From: Strigops habroptila
Taxonomy: Eukaryota > Chordata > Aves > Psittaciformes > Psittacidae
Length of the DNA: 64,000 bases
Assembly (NCBI RefSeq): GCF_004027225.2
Contig: NC_044278.2
Location: 2,914,001 to 2,978,000, forward strand
Direction: 5' to 3'
Part shown: one piece after another, positions 35,543 to 50,600 of the stretch
Numbering within the stretch: position 1 is the stretch's first letter
Layout of the letters: each line of letters starts with the position of its first letter
The notes under the pieces: model-generated
What the model was told of the DNA's origin: nothing
The model's input: only the letters and a program-made list of their open reading frames with translations
The model's database searches: none
Position numbers and translations under genes: made by a program

Positions 35543-38044
35543 TCAGCATTAACATGCCACCGAAGCAATCTAACAGGAGGTTGGGGATGCTGAAAGGTGA
35601 CTATGCAGAAGAGTCCAAAAGGACAAGTGCAAAGAAACATGGAGATAAGGAGTGAATGAGGTTCATCAATTAGCATTTAGGTTAACGTAGGAAGGTCATT
35701 GGAAAAGAGAATTCTTACCTGATATCAGATACAAGGTTGTTAAAGATACAATAGTGGTTGTTAAAAAGATAGTGTGTTTGTATAATACTACCCTTGTAAC
35801 TGAGACTACTGAAGATGTGCTGGAAACCACAGGAGTAAGACAGCAGGATTTCTCTTAAGCAACCACCCGTTGGTAATGGAAACAACAAAGCTGGCTTTTC
35901 CTTGGAAGAGCTGAACATCACCAGCTGACATTAGAATGGGTTGTGTTATGGCCAGAAGGGAAATCTCTTTGCTTTGAGTCTGTTTTTCTCTTGAAACGGC
36001 AGTACTGTAACTGCTGTGTTAAATTAAAGGCTTCAGTGGAAGGAAAGTGTGTTTATCCACCTTCTTATTTCTGGCAACATTTGAATAGAGAAGTACATTT
36101 TCTTTTTGTTTCAAGCAAGTTCATATGAAGAGCAGAAATAAGGTCTTGAGTTCCCAGGGACTTGCTATGGGACTGGATAGTGTGTCAGTCCAGGTGTCCT
36201 AGGATTAGTGTTGGCTAGTCAACCCTCAGCAAGGTTGCTACTGGCCTTTGAAAGCAGCAGGATGAGAAACATTTGATTACCTCAAAATATCAGCATCTGT
36301 AACTGAAAAGGTATGTGTAAACTTGAAACAGCAGAGGTTTTCCAAGGTGTTGAAAAGGAGCAGGGAGAGCAGGAGGCAGAGGAGTCACCATAAATTTCCT
36401 CCGGGCACAGAGGCTGAAAATGTTTTGAGTTTTAGACTTGCCAGGCTAAGTTGATGGCAAGAACCAGGGGGCTTTCAGGAGAGCTCTGTGTGGGTGTAGA
36501 AACTGAAAACACAGTAAGGCCACGGTCTCCAAATTCATACAATGAATAAGTTCAATAATGTCATGGGGTCTGAAGTTGTGATATTCATTTCCCTCTTATG
36601 CAGGAAAAAACATCGTGCCTCTCTATGCTGGGTGTCATACGATGCTGCCACATATCGTTTGCTTGCGGTGGTTTTGGATCCAGGACTGTCACTGATCTGC
36701 CACATGAACTTCAAACAGCCACTTGCCTCTTTCTGTGCCTGTGCCCCTTACCAGCCTTTGTTACTTGTTTACTTGGATTCTGATTGTGTAGCACCTCATA
36801 CAGTCCAGAAATTAATGCACTAATTGAAGCTAAGATTAACCAGAAGCACAAGTCTTTGCAGGACTGAAGGAGTCTTGCAGCTTTTTGGAGACAGCTGCTG
36901 TATTTAAGCAGGTACACCTGTAACACCACAAACTGTATCGTCAAACCCTGTGATGATTGAGGGCTGGGGCTGGCAAGACTATTTGATGATTTACGGTATA
37001 ATTCGAGCCTTGCTGTTGTCATTTTATGGGCACTGAACACTCATCAATGAGCAAAACACAACTCCTATATTAAAGCAGGTAGCTATTGGGAGTATCATGT
37101 GAAGGTAAACTGAATAGCCAAGTACCTCTCTCAAAAGTCTCTAGGCAATTTAAAGCAAGACAGCTCAAAATGTTTGTGGTTTGGTTTTTTGCTTAAATTT
37201 TCTGTGCATCTCCAGAGACAGTGGTGTTTTCTTGCAAGAGCATCTTAGAAACCACTTCTCTCCCACTGCTGACTTGTTAGGACCAGGCAGGTGTTTCAAC
37301 ACCAAGGCTGACCCCTTTTGTTTTCAATGTATTTTGCGCACAGCCTCCGAAAAAAAACGAGTTTCAGGCTGCTTTCCCCGCAACTCAGCAGAAAATGCTA
37401 GCACTGCTGATCTCTGTGACGGAGCAATGGGTGACAAACTGCCTTGTCATTTCAATCAAAGCCACCCACGCTTGTCATTAGATTTATCCAGGGTTAAACT
37501 GTTCATTACGCACCAGCCTGGGCTGCCTGGGGATAGCTGTTTTTCTTAATCTCTTGTCATAACTGTTGTAGGTTGGAGGCGGGAATGAAGGCACCTGCTG
37601 GGTGAAGTGACAGCTTTATTCTAGGAGCTGAGGACTCAGCTGAAAGGAGGAATAAATGGGGGCACGAATTACTGGGTGTGCAGTTCAGAAAGATAATGCG
37701 TTTTGTAGAATTAAGAGTTTGTTTAAAAGAAATTATACAGCAGTTCTCCTCTCCTCCTGCTTCCTACATACCCTACTTTTTGCATGTGTTTTTCTATGTT
37801 CCTCTTGTTTCCTTCTCCCACATGAAACTGCTTTTTAAGTTTCTTATGTTTTGGTGGGGGTTTTTAAGAGACTTTGCAGTTTTAATTGGAATATATCCAA
37901 CAAAACTCGTTAACAATTCTTGTGCCAGTTTTTGTGTTTAAAATGCAAATATATAAGGCGATGTAGCCCTAGCTGGTATAATCCATTTCACATTGTAACA
38001 GCACAACTCAAATGCATCTTTTAATTTTGTTTTGTTAACCCACT

Positions 38045-38080
38045 GAGACAGTTAACTTGTCCCAGTGTGTTAACTGTCTC
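38045..38080. repeat. 12-bp perfect inverted repeat
   Basis: GAGACAGTTAAC (38045-38056) and GTTAACTGTCTC (38069-38080) are exact reverse complements around a 12-nt spacer. Each arm contains the palindrome GTTAAC. It could form a short hairpin or be a paired factor site. It is marginal by chance expectation for this much sequence. Confidence 0.6.
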
Positions 38081-41000
38081 TGGATTGTAAACTTATTTGT
38101 CTTCATCTTGTCTCAATAGTGTGAGGGTAACACAGTTCAATGCCTTCTCTCTTGGAAGTGGGATTCTTGTTTTGAGTCTAATATTGACGTGCTTTTCCTC
38201 CCACTTACCATACAGTTAAGTGGAAATAAGGATTTATTTATTTGTTTGTTTTTCACGAAGTACCATGCTATTTGTGGTGAAAGCCCAGCCACACTCCCGG
38301 GAGACAGCTATACCCTGAGTAGCTGAGGGAGACAAGAATAATTAGATTTTATTCCCCGGCCCAGCCACTGGAATAAAATATCGGTATTTGAGTTATTTGA
38401 ATAAATATTCTACACTAGACTTTTTGGTTAGTTAAAGCTTAGTACAGGTTCATTAGACCTTTGAATTTTCATAATATATTTAAGTGCTAGGTATAGTGCA
38501 CATGTTTTTTATAACTTAAACCACCTAAAATCTGGCAGTACTGCCAACTACGTGTTGCCGCTGGATAACTTTCAATGACTCAGGCTCAGCATGTACCTAA
38601 CTAGGCATGATTATGTTCTCGGCATGTTGGACGTGCCTTCTCCCCGCACAGTGTGCAAGTGCTTTGGGGCCTCCTGGGAAAGGACAAACCAGGGCTGTGG
38701 AGTACTCCTGCTGTGTAGGTGTCCTGCAAGATAACAGGTCCAGGGGACCCCCAGAGGGACTAAAGAGAGCTGAGTGCCGAGAGAAATCATCACATTCCCT
38801 CTCTTTTACCAGGAGAGATCTTGTGATGACTGTTAGGGAAGAAGCGGAGGAAAACAGAGTAACTCCAAAGGACTTATAGTCTGGTGGTTAAGCAAAGGGA
38901 AGCAGAAGTCACCCTACATGAGGGGAGGTGGGATAATTCTGAGACACAATGGGTGTCATCAGATCATTAAATTTGTTCATGAGGTAGCAGCAGATGAGCC
39001 CTTTGGCCTGATACTGGAGGGCTTGGACCTAGGTCCCTAAATCTCCTAGACTAGGAGGAATAAGAGCAGTGAGACCTCGATGGTTACATGGAATCAGGCC
39101 TTCTGTTGTTACATGGGATTATGTGGTTACCAATTCCCCATTTTGAGTTTGAATGTAATTTATTCCTGGATGTTGTAAAACTGGAGTCTCCCCACTCCTC
39201 ATACGTCTTTTCTGTAAGATGATAAGGGGGGAAGAACGAAGTAAATATGCTGTAAAATGTTAAACTAGCAGAGACAGCCAAGTGGGAGCAAAAGGGAAAG
39301 CATCAGAGGATAAACAGCAAAGCATAAGATTAAGGGGAGAATTGTAGATATGATGGTCCAGTATCCTCCTCTTTGTGTCAGAAATTATCCTGGGAAGCCA
39401 AGCTGTGTTTCAGAGACAAGATGCAATTCAAACACTGCTTTGCTTGTGATTTCTAAGGCAAGGATAGAAACAACCTTCCTAAAGCTTTGCTTTATAAGTA
39501 CTTAGGTTTGAATAAACCTAATATTGTCCATCTAAACTGTCCACATCCTCCTTTTTAACGCTTTCTGTCCTCAGGTATTTCAGTTACTCATGCATTGGTT
39601 GTCTGTAAATAATCCTTAATGTTCCTTCACTGACTGCTAAAACTGGGGTTGAGCCACAGCAAATGGAAGAGCAGTGATCAACTGCAAATCTCTTTGCCTT
39701 GCGCCGCAGGGGGCTGAAATGTTTCCAGGTAAATTCTACGGGACACAAGAGAGAAGCATGGAAAGTAAGAGAAAATGCAAAGCAGCTCTACCAAAGGTTG
39801 ATTATGGGGATAACGAAACTGATTATTCAGTAAAGGATTTTTACTTATCTTCACAAAGGAATGCATGGTGGATTTGTCTGGATTGTTTTCCATGGTGCTA
39901 CATGGAAGAGTGAGGAAGCAGTTTAGTATAGGTGTTGTAAAGGGCTCGCAAGAAATTGTCAGTAGGACATGCTGCATGAGAAAATTTGTGCCTGAGGAGA
40001 TGACTAGTGAGAATCTTCAGGAACTGATCAGGATATTATTATTCAATATGTTTAATAAGTGGCAGAAAAAGTAGGAGTGTGATTAAAATATACTGAGGTC
40101 ACAAAATAGGAACACGTCTTCAGCACAGAAGCAGAGTGTAATATTAGACAGGATTTCATGGCCTGGTAATAGCACAGAAAGGATAGGCACGCTATGGGAA
40201 CATATAGCAAATTTCTGCCCTACTCCAGTTGGGCACATAGTGGAGGAGAAGGATTGGTATGTTGACTGTGTGCAGTATCAGTGTCATCAAAACTAACAGT
40301 GAGAGAAGCCTCATAAAAAGGGATTCCAGGATATATTAAAAGCTGTAAGCTCCATAAACCAGAATAATATTTATGTCACTGCATAAAACACTGTTAAGAC
40401 TAAATTTTGTGTTTTGTTTTGATCACCCGAATACAAATAGAAATAATTCAGGTGGATGAGGCAGGGGCAAGAGCTCCCAGGAGGATCAGGGAAACGGAGA
40501 TCCTGTTCATTTTTAATTCCCCTGCTCCCTGGCAGACAGAACCTGAGCTGCTGTAAGGGACACCAAAGGTCTTTCAGTTTCCATTTTCAATTTGTAAAAC
40601 ATTCATTCCACACTACATTTTTTTGCGTTGAAGGAAGGCGATAGGTGAAGGATGGTGGCTTGGGTTTGTGTCAGTGTCTAAGACTGGCATGAGTCCCTGC
40701 CTCGCTATCCGCGTAACTGAACTCAGTCCTGCAAAAAAATCTTTACCTGGTTCTGTTTACTACAGAACTGTCAATGTGCCGTATTTTGGTAAAGTATCCT
40801 GTGCTTTTGGTTTTGTTTACTTTTGAAAACAATCTAATTATTTATGTAACACCATATCCTATCTGAATTTGCTTGTAACTTGTCAGTAGCCGTATGCATC
40901 CTGCCTCTACAGATTTCTTTTTCCCGCCCTTCTGTAGCAGGTACACCAGTCCTAGCTGTGTATGTAGCTTTAGGAGTTGCTGAATGCTTATGAATGGTTA

Positions 41001-44000
41001 CCTGCACTGTCTCTTCTTGACCTCACTGCACTCTCTGTTTTTCTTATCTGAAACTTGCAGACATGCTGATGAGCTGGAAAGCTTTTCTGCAGTGGGAAGG
41101 GGTGTACTGGCAAAGAGGTTGCCCAGAAGACTTAGTGGAAGAAAGTATTGGTGACGAGCTTTTCAGTAAACCTCCTTCAGTGTCAGAGTATCATGAGGTT
41201 ATGACTCTGGAGCACAGCCTGGGCAGTGGAACATATGTAGCTGCAGCGCAGGGACTGAAAGCAAGCAGAAGAAAACCCATGTAGAGTCAGAAAGATGATG
41301 ACTTCTGTGAACTCTCGTGTTTCTACATGTGAGGCTGACTCTCATGGGGTCTGCTCTTGCCTTTTATCGTAAACAGTAGCATGCAGCTGAGCTGGTGCTT
41401 GCCAGGCAGAACTGACAAGTCAGGTTTGACTTTCTGGTGAACCAAACGGGCAAGTCTGCTGCCTGGTCCCTTTTTGATTAAAGGCTGGTGCTAGGGTTCT
41501 GTACAATAGAGATGAAGGTGGTGTATATCCCAGAGAAGATTCTGGTTAACTAAACCAGAGAAGCTTTATAATAAAAACTATTTCCTTATCATTCGGTCAC
41601 TGAATTTTCTTCATCTAAAACTCCATAGACTAAATTCATGCTGTTACAAAGTTTCATGTATAATTATGGTGAATTAAACTGATAAATGCTGACCTTTAAA
41701 TACCAGGATAGCAAAGAGATGTTACTGAATCATACCAAGAAGAAGAGATCCCAAAATAGTGAGACTTAAAACTCTTTCGTGGAGATAACTGGAAATCTTT
41801 TCTGTTTTGATTTCTGCCCCTCCTCTCCAAGAGTTTTCTTATAGCAGCCAAAAGGTTCTTTAATTTAGAAAGGACACAGTGTTTGATGTTTAAAAAAAAG
41901 ACTTAATGAGAATTAAAAATGAAATATTACATGAAAATGTACCTGGGTTTATTTCTACTTCTGATATGTCAGGAAACCAAACCAAAAATGATAATAACAA
42001 CAAATTTGGTTTTAATTATTCAGAAGAAAATGCTTGTAAGTTGTAATCTCCTCCAAACAGGTTCACTGAGCTTAAATGCTGTAGGAGCGTTTAAGCAAAG
42101 ACAGAGCCTTTTGGTTTTTGGGTTGGTTTTGGGTTTTTTTAATAATTCCATTGATACAAGTTAGTGGCATGAAGTATTAAAACTGTATTTTTGCCACTTT
42201 TTAGTGCAATGAAAACTGCAGCGTTGGCAATGAGAACAATTTGTATTTACAGCACATTGATCAATGTAGCTTGAACTTTTTAGCGTGCAAGCTCAGCTAC
42301 GAGTCCGGGGCACCAGGAGGGCTGAGTTTCCATCAGTAGAGTGACTTAGAGCACACGTAGCATTTTCTCCAAAGTGCATGGGGACAAAATAACTCAGCTT
42401 TTCAGCTTTTGGGGGTGGGTTATCAGGTTCATCTCAGGGTTGAAAAGGATGTTCAAGCAGGCAATTAACTTAGCAGTGTAAGTTAGGGCTTCGGTTTGCT
42501 GCTTCAAGCAGGATGTAATCAGGCCCTGGGCAGTTACTTCTCTTTTAGCATAAATGAACACATCAAGTATGAAATTTCACATGTTCCTATTTCTGCAAAG
42601 AAAAATGTTCTTGTAGTAACGTGGTATAAATTCCTAGTGTAACGTAATATGTACTCACAATTGAAGATTTTTAAGACCAACAAAAACTGGAGGAATAATG
42701 TGTAAATTTTTTTAAAATAGAAGTTATTGAAGCCCTTTTTGTCTACTCTCCCAATAACAAGTAAGTCCTTTTCCTTAGTAGCATTAGCAGGCTGCACTTT
42801 GTATAGTTTATGTACTTTATCTTCTTCTTTCCTGGTGCTTTTAACTATTATTGTCTGAGGCTCTGCTACCTGTCAAGGCAGTTTTGGCTAGCATAGCGCT
42901 GTATTGTGAACGAGAGCCACAACAGAAACTTTGGTTTTGGTTATCGATTACCTTCTTAGCTTCTGTGACTGGTGACTGGGCTTGAACAAGCACACAGAAG
43001 TTGTGAATATTATAAATAAACTCTCAGAGAAGGAAGAAAACAGCAGATTTTTTAGCTCTTCTCTAAGCAGTTGAAATACCAAACACAACTCTTTAAAGCA
43101 CCACACAAACTCTGCAGTAGCCTAAGATACCACACACTGAGTTCATTTGTTAACCTGATTTTTGTTAGCTTCTGAAGAATACATTTCCGACCAGTCGTTA
43201 ACTTCTTACCTGTCTCTCTCCGGGACAGTTTTTCTTCAGACCTTGGCTGCTGAGGTTCATGTGATCTCCTGTATCTTTAGGATTGTTTCTGAAATTTTTC
43301 TGAATTTCTCAACGACAGAAAAACTTCAAAGTACGGACAGCAAAGATTCTGATTAGAAAGAAAACAGAGGAAGCTTCTCTCTCTCCTGATTGCTAGTATG
43401 AATGTAGCACTTTCAATTGCCTATGATAACACATGTCCCACTTGACAGGTTGTTGAAATACATAACAGTGAACAGGGCTAGCACACGGGTGTGTGTACCG
43501 ACACGTGCATGTTGTTCTAACCTTTAGCATTGTCCCTGACACGGTCTAGTTGGCACTCCAGCAGCACTGGCAAAGCCTAGACTGTAGGCAAGAAAACGTC
43601 ACACTCTCACCTAGAAAACTATAGATTTTGGCCAGGCAAAACAACCTGCTCTCTCTTTGTCAGCTGCATTCTTCCTGTGTGCCTAGAGTGTTAGGTGTCC
43701 CCTGGCTATACTCTCATGTTCAGGGATGCTTTCTGAGCTGGAAGCAAGGCTTGCCCACTGATAGGGGTGATTAGCGCTAGCAAGAACGGGACAGAAAATG
43801 CTGAACAGATGAAATACTTTAACATTGTGCTGTTTTGTCTATATTGCTTAGGTCTCCTCCTTTAAATACAGGAGTCAAATTAGACATGAATCTGTAGTTC
43901 CTCTCCACTCAAGTGGAAAATATATTATTGTCTGGTTTTATGAACCCATTTAAAGCTGCTTTCTCTTCTTTTCCATAGCTGCTTTCTGACTTTCTCCTGC

Positions 44001-44471
44001 TGTTATCCAGCTTATTGCCTTTCCCCAAGCTCCTTCCACTCCTCTCCTACTAGACACTGATGTGAAAAGAGGCAAGAGTGACACAGCAGTAAAGCCAGGC
44101 TGCGTGGATGCCAAAGGTGGTTTCACGCTCATTCTTCCCATGCAGCCAAGAAGGGAAGGGACCCTGAAGAAGGAAACCCCTGGGGAGGTGGGAGCCCTGT
44201 GCTGAGACCTATTTCCAAAGTGATGCGGCTTCCTCTGTGCTACCATCCCTGTCACCCTCCTGTTTCTAAGAGAGGAGATGGAGAGGATCTCCTGCAACCA
44301 GGCAAAGCAGGGCAGGCGGCTGCCTTCATTACTGAATCTTTTTCTCATTTCACGTATGTGTTTGCCTGGCTGAAAGTCACTGGTGTTACACAAGTGGTTT
44401 GTTTGGATGTGCACCTTCTGTGCTCTGGTCTGTAACCCAGCAAGGCAATGAGAAGAGAGGGCTGGAGTGAG

Positions 44472-44600
44472 TGTATGTAGACATATCTGTTTCTGTATAT
44501 GTACATACCTGGATACACCACATGCCCCTTACGTATATATATGTATATATGCACATACACCCTTGGTATATGGTATTGCATGTATGTTTATATAAAAGGG
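44472..44600. repeat. TA/TG-rich alternating purine-pyrimidine patch
   Basis: Repeated tatatg, acatac and cgtatatatatgtatatatg motifs give an irregular microsatellite-like region in CD247 intron 1. Confidence 0.6.
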
Positions 44601-47600
44601 AAAGACAGCGAAAACGTTACACCAAAGTGAGAGAAAATGGTAATGGGTGAACCAAAAAGTTTGATAGGCTGCTTATTTAAACTGCATAGTGTTGCTGATC
44701 TAGCCAAGTCCTACCGCTCTGGAAGACTGCATTGGAGCAGAATCCTATCACACTTCTGTATTTCTTTCATTGTATCTGTCACTGTCTTACCAATACTTAC
44801 TTCAGGAGCAGAATGCTCTAAGGCAACATAAATGCAAAATATTGAGGAAAAGGCAAAACCAATGTTGTTGAATCGAAGATATTTATCAGAAGTTCAGTAT
44901 AGATTTTTATTTTGATTATTCCATCTCTACTACATGTTTGGAATGAAGTGGTTTTTGTATTTTTGAATAAGCTGAAAATCTTCAAATATAAATGATATTT
45001 TGTGATGCCTTTGTATATCTGATTGCAGCTAATACCAGAAGTTCCAAAATACCACAGCTATGGGAGTGGTGCTGTATTTTGCGGTTACCTAGAATTTGTA
45101 TTTCTTATGAGAAAGATATTAGCCTAACCTTGTAAGACTTGAATTTAAACTTCTGGATGTTTATTCTGGCTTCTGAATGACAGAGGCTGCATGTTGTTGC
45201 TTGCTCATGGGAAGCCAGTACAGTATATTCCAGAAGGCACAAACAGGCCTTTTTTTACCCTTTGACATAGTAACTTGACTTATTTTTCCCTAAATCTATG
45301 AAGTCAGTTACTCAGATTGAAACCTTCCAATTGCTCATTATGAAGGAGTGGGAGTTGGCAAAAAAATACTCAGAAAATTCATGCTGCTATTCTGGGTGCC
45401 TCTTATAAAAGAGAGGGAGAGAGAATTTGTGTACCAGTGGTTACTCTCTATGGATGTGGATTTCTTTTTCCCTCTGGCAGTTTCATTTTAAAATTCCAGA
45501 GTCAACGCTGTCTTCTCAAAAGAGATCTGTATTTTGCCTTTTAAAAAAAAGAAAAAGAAAAAACCAACCTTGTAGCCTTCACTTTCTGTCTTAGCCCATC
45601 AGGCAGCATTTACACTCGTGCTGCCCTGTTGCACCCCGAGTCTGGCTGTGCAACACAAGATCGTTCAGCATGGTTTTCTTCTCCTGGGATGTGCTGAGAC
45701 CTCAGGCAGCAGACGTGAGATGTTGAGGTATCCAGGTGTCTCTGCTGAGCGTTCTAGGCATGTCTCATTTCATGGATGAATGCAACAACTATGAAGACAG
45801 CCACATTTTGAAAACAAACCAGCCACCCCTTGCCACAACCATCGTGCTTAAAAGAAAAAGTGCATTGGTGTGTAAGATTGCGTCACACACGTATTGCCTT
45901 CAAGGTGTCAAAAGGGCTTTCTTTGGAGCCACATACTTCAAAGGAAACCCAGTCCCCGCATGTGCTCTGTACCACACTGTGCAGTGGGTTTGCTGCTTTG
46001 CCTATGTTTGTCTGGTTGAAAACCTGTGTAGTCTTTCTCCAGGGTCTGGCACTTAGCAGAGGTGGGATGTTGATCCCAGATGTTGCTACTGCTGCTTGTG
46101 TCAGTGGTGTTGCCTGTCTAATCATTCATGGTGTTTCTCAAAGGATCACTTGCTTGCTCCTTAAAGTCTCAATTTTGGGAAAAGAATGTCTGCGATCCAG
46201 ATTTAAGGAAAATACTGTATTGGTGTTGCCCTGTTTTAGTCAAGAGCTCTTTTTTGAATTCCCTCCTGTAAAAAGAGGCTGAAGAACCACGAAACTACAA
46301 AGCCCTCTCCTACACTTACTGTATTTTGAGGTAACAATTTCTAGCTTGGTAACAGCAGCTTTTAGCTACTTTGAGCAAGTGCTTTCTCAGACGCACTTGG
46401 TATTGCCTGTCTTTGCTAACAAAAGTCTCAGATGTGTGTTTGCTGGGGCGGGTGTGTAGGGGGGTAGATTCGTATCTGTCTCAGGGAAGCGTAATGTCTC
46501 GCTTTGAGGCTTCAAAGGGGCTAGGGTGTGCGTGAGTGAGGGACCATGAGCTGTTTCGTCACTGCAGCTTGTAAGTGAAAGGGACTCGGTGGGCATGGAT
46601 GTTGTGGTTGCTGTCAGACAAGCAAGTGTGGCCCCCCATGATTCTCTTGGAGCATAGAAACAAATCTGTGTAAAAAGGATGTTCAAGCCATTTCATAATC
46701 AGCTTCATAGCCAGGTCTTGGAAATACTGTAAGGGCTGCCAGAAATCAGTTATTTCGTGGAAGGAAGAAAGGTGGAAGAAAAGGAATAGAAAAAAAGTAA
46801 ACATGACCTTACTGGTATTAACCTGGCCCGAGAGACAAAGAGGATGGAGACTTCTGAAAGCAGCAGCCAGCCTGTGTTGTGGCAATGGAGCGCAGCACAG
46901 CGGGTTGTGCAGTGCTGGAGGTGAGTTCCCTCCCTCACCAGCCCCATGTCCTGCCTGTTGTCAGGGAAAAGTAAACCAGAAAAATCACAGGCGATCTGCT
47001 GGGCAAACGGTTCCTAAGGAGTTCCCAAAATGGCCTGGCTGGCCTGATACTGGCATCACGCAGGGAGACTGCCAGGGAGAGCGGCTCTCTGTGGTAACGA
47101 TGGGTTTCTGAGGCTGTGCAGGTTTGCAGCAGCAAGGGCTTGGAGCAAGAAAACACATTCAATTTTCTGAAAAAAGCTCTGATTTGTATGGTCTGTGCTG
47201 ACACACAGATCTGATGTTTTCTCATCAAAGTACAGCATATCTGGAATATAAAAGAAGGGCAAAGAGAAGGCATGTAGTATCTATAATATCATACAGTATC
47301 TAGGGAGAGAAGTGTATCGTTAACAAAAACTGATAAAAGGATGATGAGTGGAAGCTGTAATGTAGAGGTGAGCAACTTGGATAGGTGTAAGAAATTTATC
47401 TGCCTGCAAAGGATAATAAAGTACTCATTCTCCACTTAACTACGGCTATAAAACTATTATTAAAACCAGCCTGGAGAGCGTCTAGTGTGCAATGCCAAGG
47501 GGGGCAGCAGGCTTAAGAGGGTGCCCTTGCCTGAGTGCCATGGCTCTACGTTTTCTGTTGCTCTCTGAACTGTGCTGATCAGCACTGAGTATCGTTAAAC

Positions 47601-50600
47601 TGCAAGTACTGCAAGTAATTTTTCCTGCTTAGAAATCCTATTTTTCTAACTTTTTACAGTACAGGGTAATTCCAAAGAATATGAGAAACACTGAACAGTC
47701 TGTAGGTAACTATGGAAAACAATTTAACAAAGTCACTTTAATGGTTTTCTGTCCTTTCCACCATTAAGATTGCACAAAATGCGCTTCGCAGACTTTCGAC
47801 AAGTCCTCATGAACATTGTGCATCACTTGTTTGGGTAGGAACATTCTGATTTCAACGCATTGTATTTACCTCAACACTTGTTCCATAGATTTCTATTCCT
47901 GATCATTCACTATGTAGTTATTAGGTTATAAAGTGTATTTTTAAATAAAGACAGACATGATTTTGCTGAAACTGCATGCGTGCCTCTCTTCTGATGTAGT
48001 GTCGCATCTGCGATTTGAGGAACTCGGATAAAAATGACTGGGAGTGTAATGCCGAATTCTCTATGATCTTGCAAGCAACAAGCAGAAACAAGCACTTCTG
48101 CTTTTACACTTCTGCTCAATAATAAAAATAAAACTCCTGACTGAGAATAAGTATATAAATTTTGCTTCATCAGTTGCAAAGTGAGTAATTATTGAACAAA
48201 TGGCTATACAGTTTTTCCATGAGACTGTTGGTGTCATCAGCCACACTAGACTAAGCACAAAACATTTCTGTGGTAATCAGTAGAGTCTGTCAGGATTTCT
48301 GGAAGTCAAAAGAGTTCACAGGTTGACCCACATGTGTTAGTAACTTTGATTAGAGCTTTTAATATCAATTTCAGCACTGCCTGGATGGTAACGTTTAAGC
48401 TGCTCATAAGCTAGTAGAACTTGATCATTCATCTACCCTGCATTTGCAGAAGAGAAATATGATCCTGCTGAAAAGCAAGTCTGTATGCAGACAGACAAAC
48501 GTAATCCCTTCACTAGAATTGCACAAATCTGCTGTGATAAATTCAAGGAGCAGAGTTTGTTTTGTTTTCAAAATAGAATTTACTGACACTTCATAAAAAC
48601 CTGAAAGTACAACTAGCTTTGAAACATGACTGGTTTTAAAATCTTAATTTCTCAGTTATGCCTTGAATTACAAATTGGTTGTGCATGGATTCCAGTCGTG
48701 CCCGATATCTGGTATCGGGTTATTCTGCAGATAGCATAACCAGCTGCAGAATTTAATCTCTTAGAAGATGCAGAAATACTAAACTCTGAACAGCCTGTCT
48801 ATGGGGTATTTCTATGCTGCAGTCAGCTGAGAATTTTAAGTGAACCCAGATATTCAGTGTGCTACTCTATTTAGCTTTACCTAAGTTATAAATATCACCA
48901 TAAAACTGTCATTTGTTTACTGCTCCTAAAGAGTACATAATAGTTTTGTGAAAGATTCGTTAAGTAATTTTTTGCTGTATATGCTACCAATAGTATAACA
49001 GCGCTACAAGTGCAAGAGGGAAAAGAGAAGAAATATTGCTTCCAAGCTGCTAAACTATGTCTTAAAACCACAGGGTTTGGATGAGTGGTTGTTAGCACGG
49101 TAATAAACCACCTGAACAGACACTTTCTCTGTCCCAGGTGGTTGGGCTTTTTCTCTTTTAGGGACTTCAACTACTGTGATCATAAACTCATGAGATCAAG
49201 ATACGTAATGGTGGAGCACTGGGGGAGAACGAGGCTTGTAGCAAGAAAATTTGGCTTTAGGGTCTTACGACACCAGTTTGGTAAAATAAAATTATCTTGG
49301 GTCTATGCAGTTTGGCATATTTTCTGTTGATATTTTCTTCAGTGTTTTCTCCAGCATATGCTATGCAATGTATTTGTTTAATTTAATATACTGTTTACTC
49401 TAAAGCTGTATCTAGATCTATATGCATGTATTCAATTTAGGTGACTGCATAGAATCTGTTAGGCAATGACTTTGTGTCATGCCCAAGCTGAAAACTGGCT
49501 GACAGGACAGATACACGATAAATTTTTCCCCATTGTTTTTTGTGAATCAGTTTTATATTCTAAGCAATATCAGGTAAAACAGGTTACAAAGCCGGACTTC
49601 TTTTGCTTCATGCACATGGACTTTTAGACCTTCGTATCTTGTGCATGTGCTGCGCTCTTCCTCAATGAAATTGCTTGGAGAGTTACATACATATATTTGA
49701 TCCTGTGCGATGAGCCAAACCATCTTGTCCTTCCTGCCTTTTTTCCCTTCCCTTTGTAATAATTCCTTCTAAGGTAGGTCTCGTAATAGACTTTGAGTAA
49801 AGCACTGCTAATGTTTGTTGATAAAATAGAAATACAATTTCGGGGTGTATTGCTGTAAAAATAATGCTGTTTGAAGGGTTCAAAGGCAACTTTTTTGCTG
49901 ATTTCTAATGTGTAGGCACGTGAAAATGAATTGCAGAATAACAAATTGTAAAGTCGCTCTGAAAACAGGGCAGAATACAGCAAATCTAAAGAAAAGAGTA
50001 ATGAAAAGTTTTATTTTCCAGAAAAAAAATTATAGCGTCATAGCTCCCCAAACTTACAGAACGTAAAGATTTCATGTGTAACGAATATTGTGTAAGAAAG
50101 AAACATTTGAATCCATCTTTTAATTGCTGTTTATCACTACGTGTTTCTTGTGTGTCCTTGAAGATATGTGTGTGCCTGCTTTGGTACTAAACCTATTTTC
50201 ATTGAATTAAATGGCCTGTGTTAACTTCTGTTGAAATCAATGGCATGGAGAATTAATTCACCCCATTACAGAATCTGGTCTTTAGTGGGAAGAGAACTGG
50301 GCCATTTATTTATAGTCACTTGTGTTTCTTCCTCCATTTGGATGCAATAAACCTGAATATAATCCTCTAAAGTGCTATCAGTTTGAATAGCTTTAGTTTT
50401 TTTGTCCCTAGAACCAGTGTAACTTCTCCAAGCAGTTTTCAAGGGATGGATTGAAATAATTAATGCACATCTAATGGCTAATTTTGGTGAGATAACGCTT
50501 TGCTTAATGGGATTAGTTCCATGCTTGCATATACAAGAATCTCCCGGAGGCACAAATGAGGCTACTGCCAAACATCACAAAGTGGTATTTGTCCCTACTA

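Noticed and set aside
39674-40074. Two overlapping frames (79 and 69 codons) considered as a decayed retrogene
   Set aside because: No recognised protein, no poly(A) tail or target-site duplication, and the overlap is not a simple frameshift continuation.
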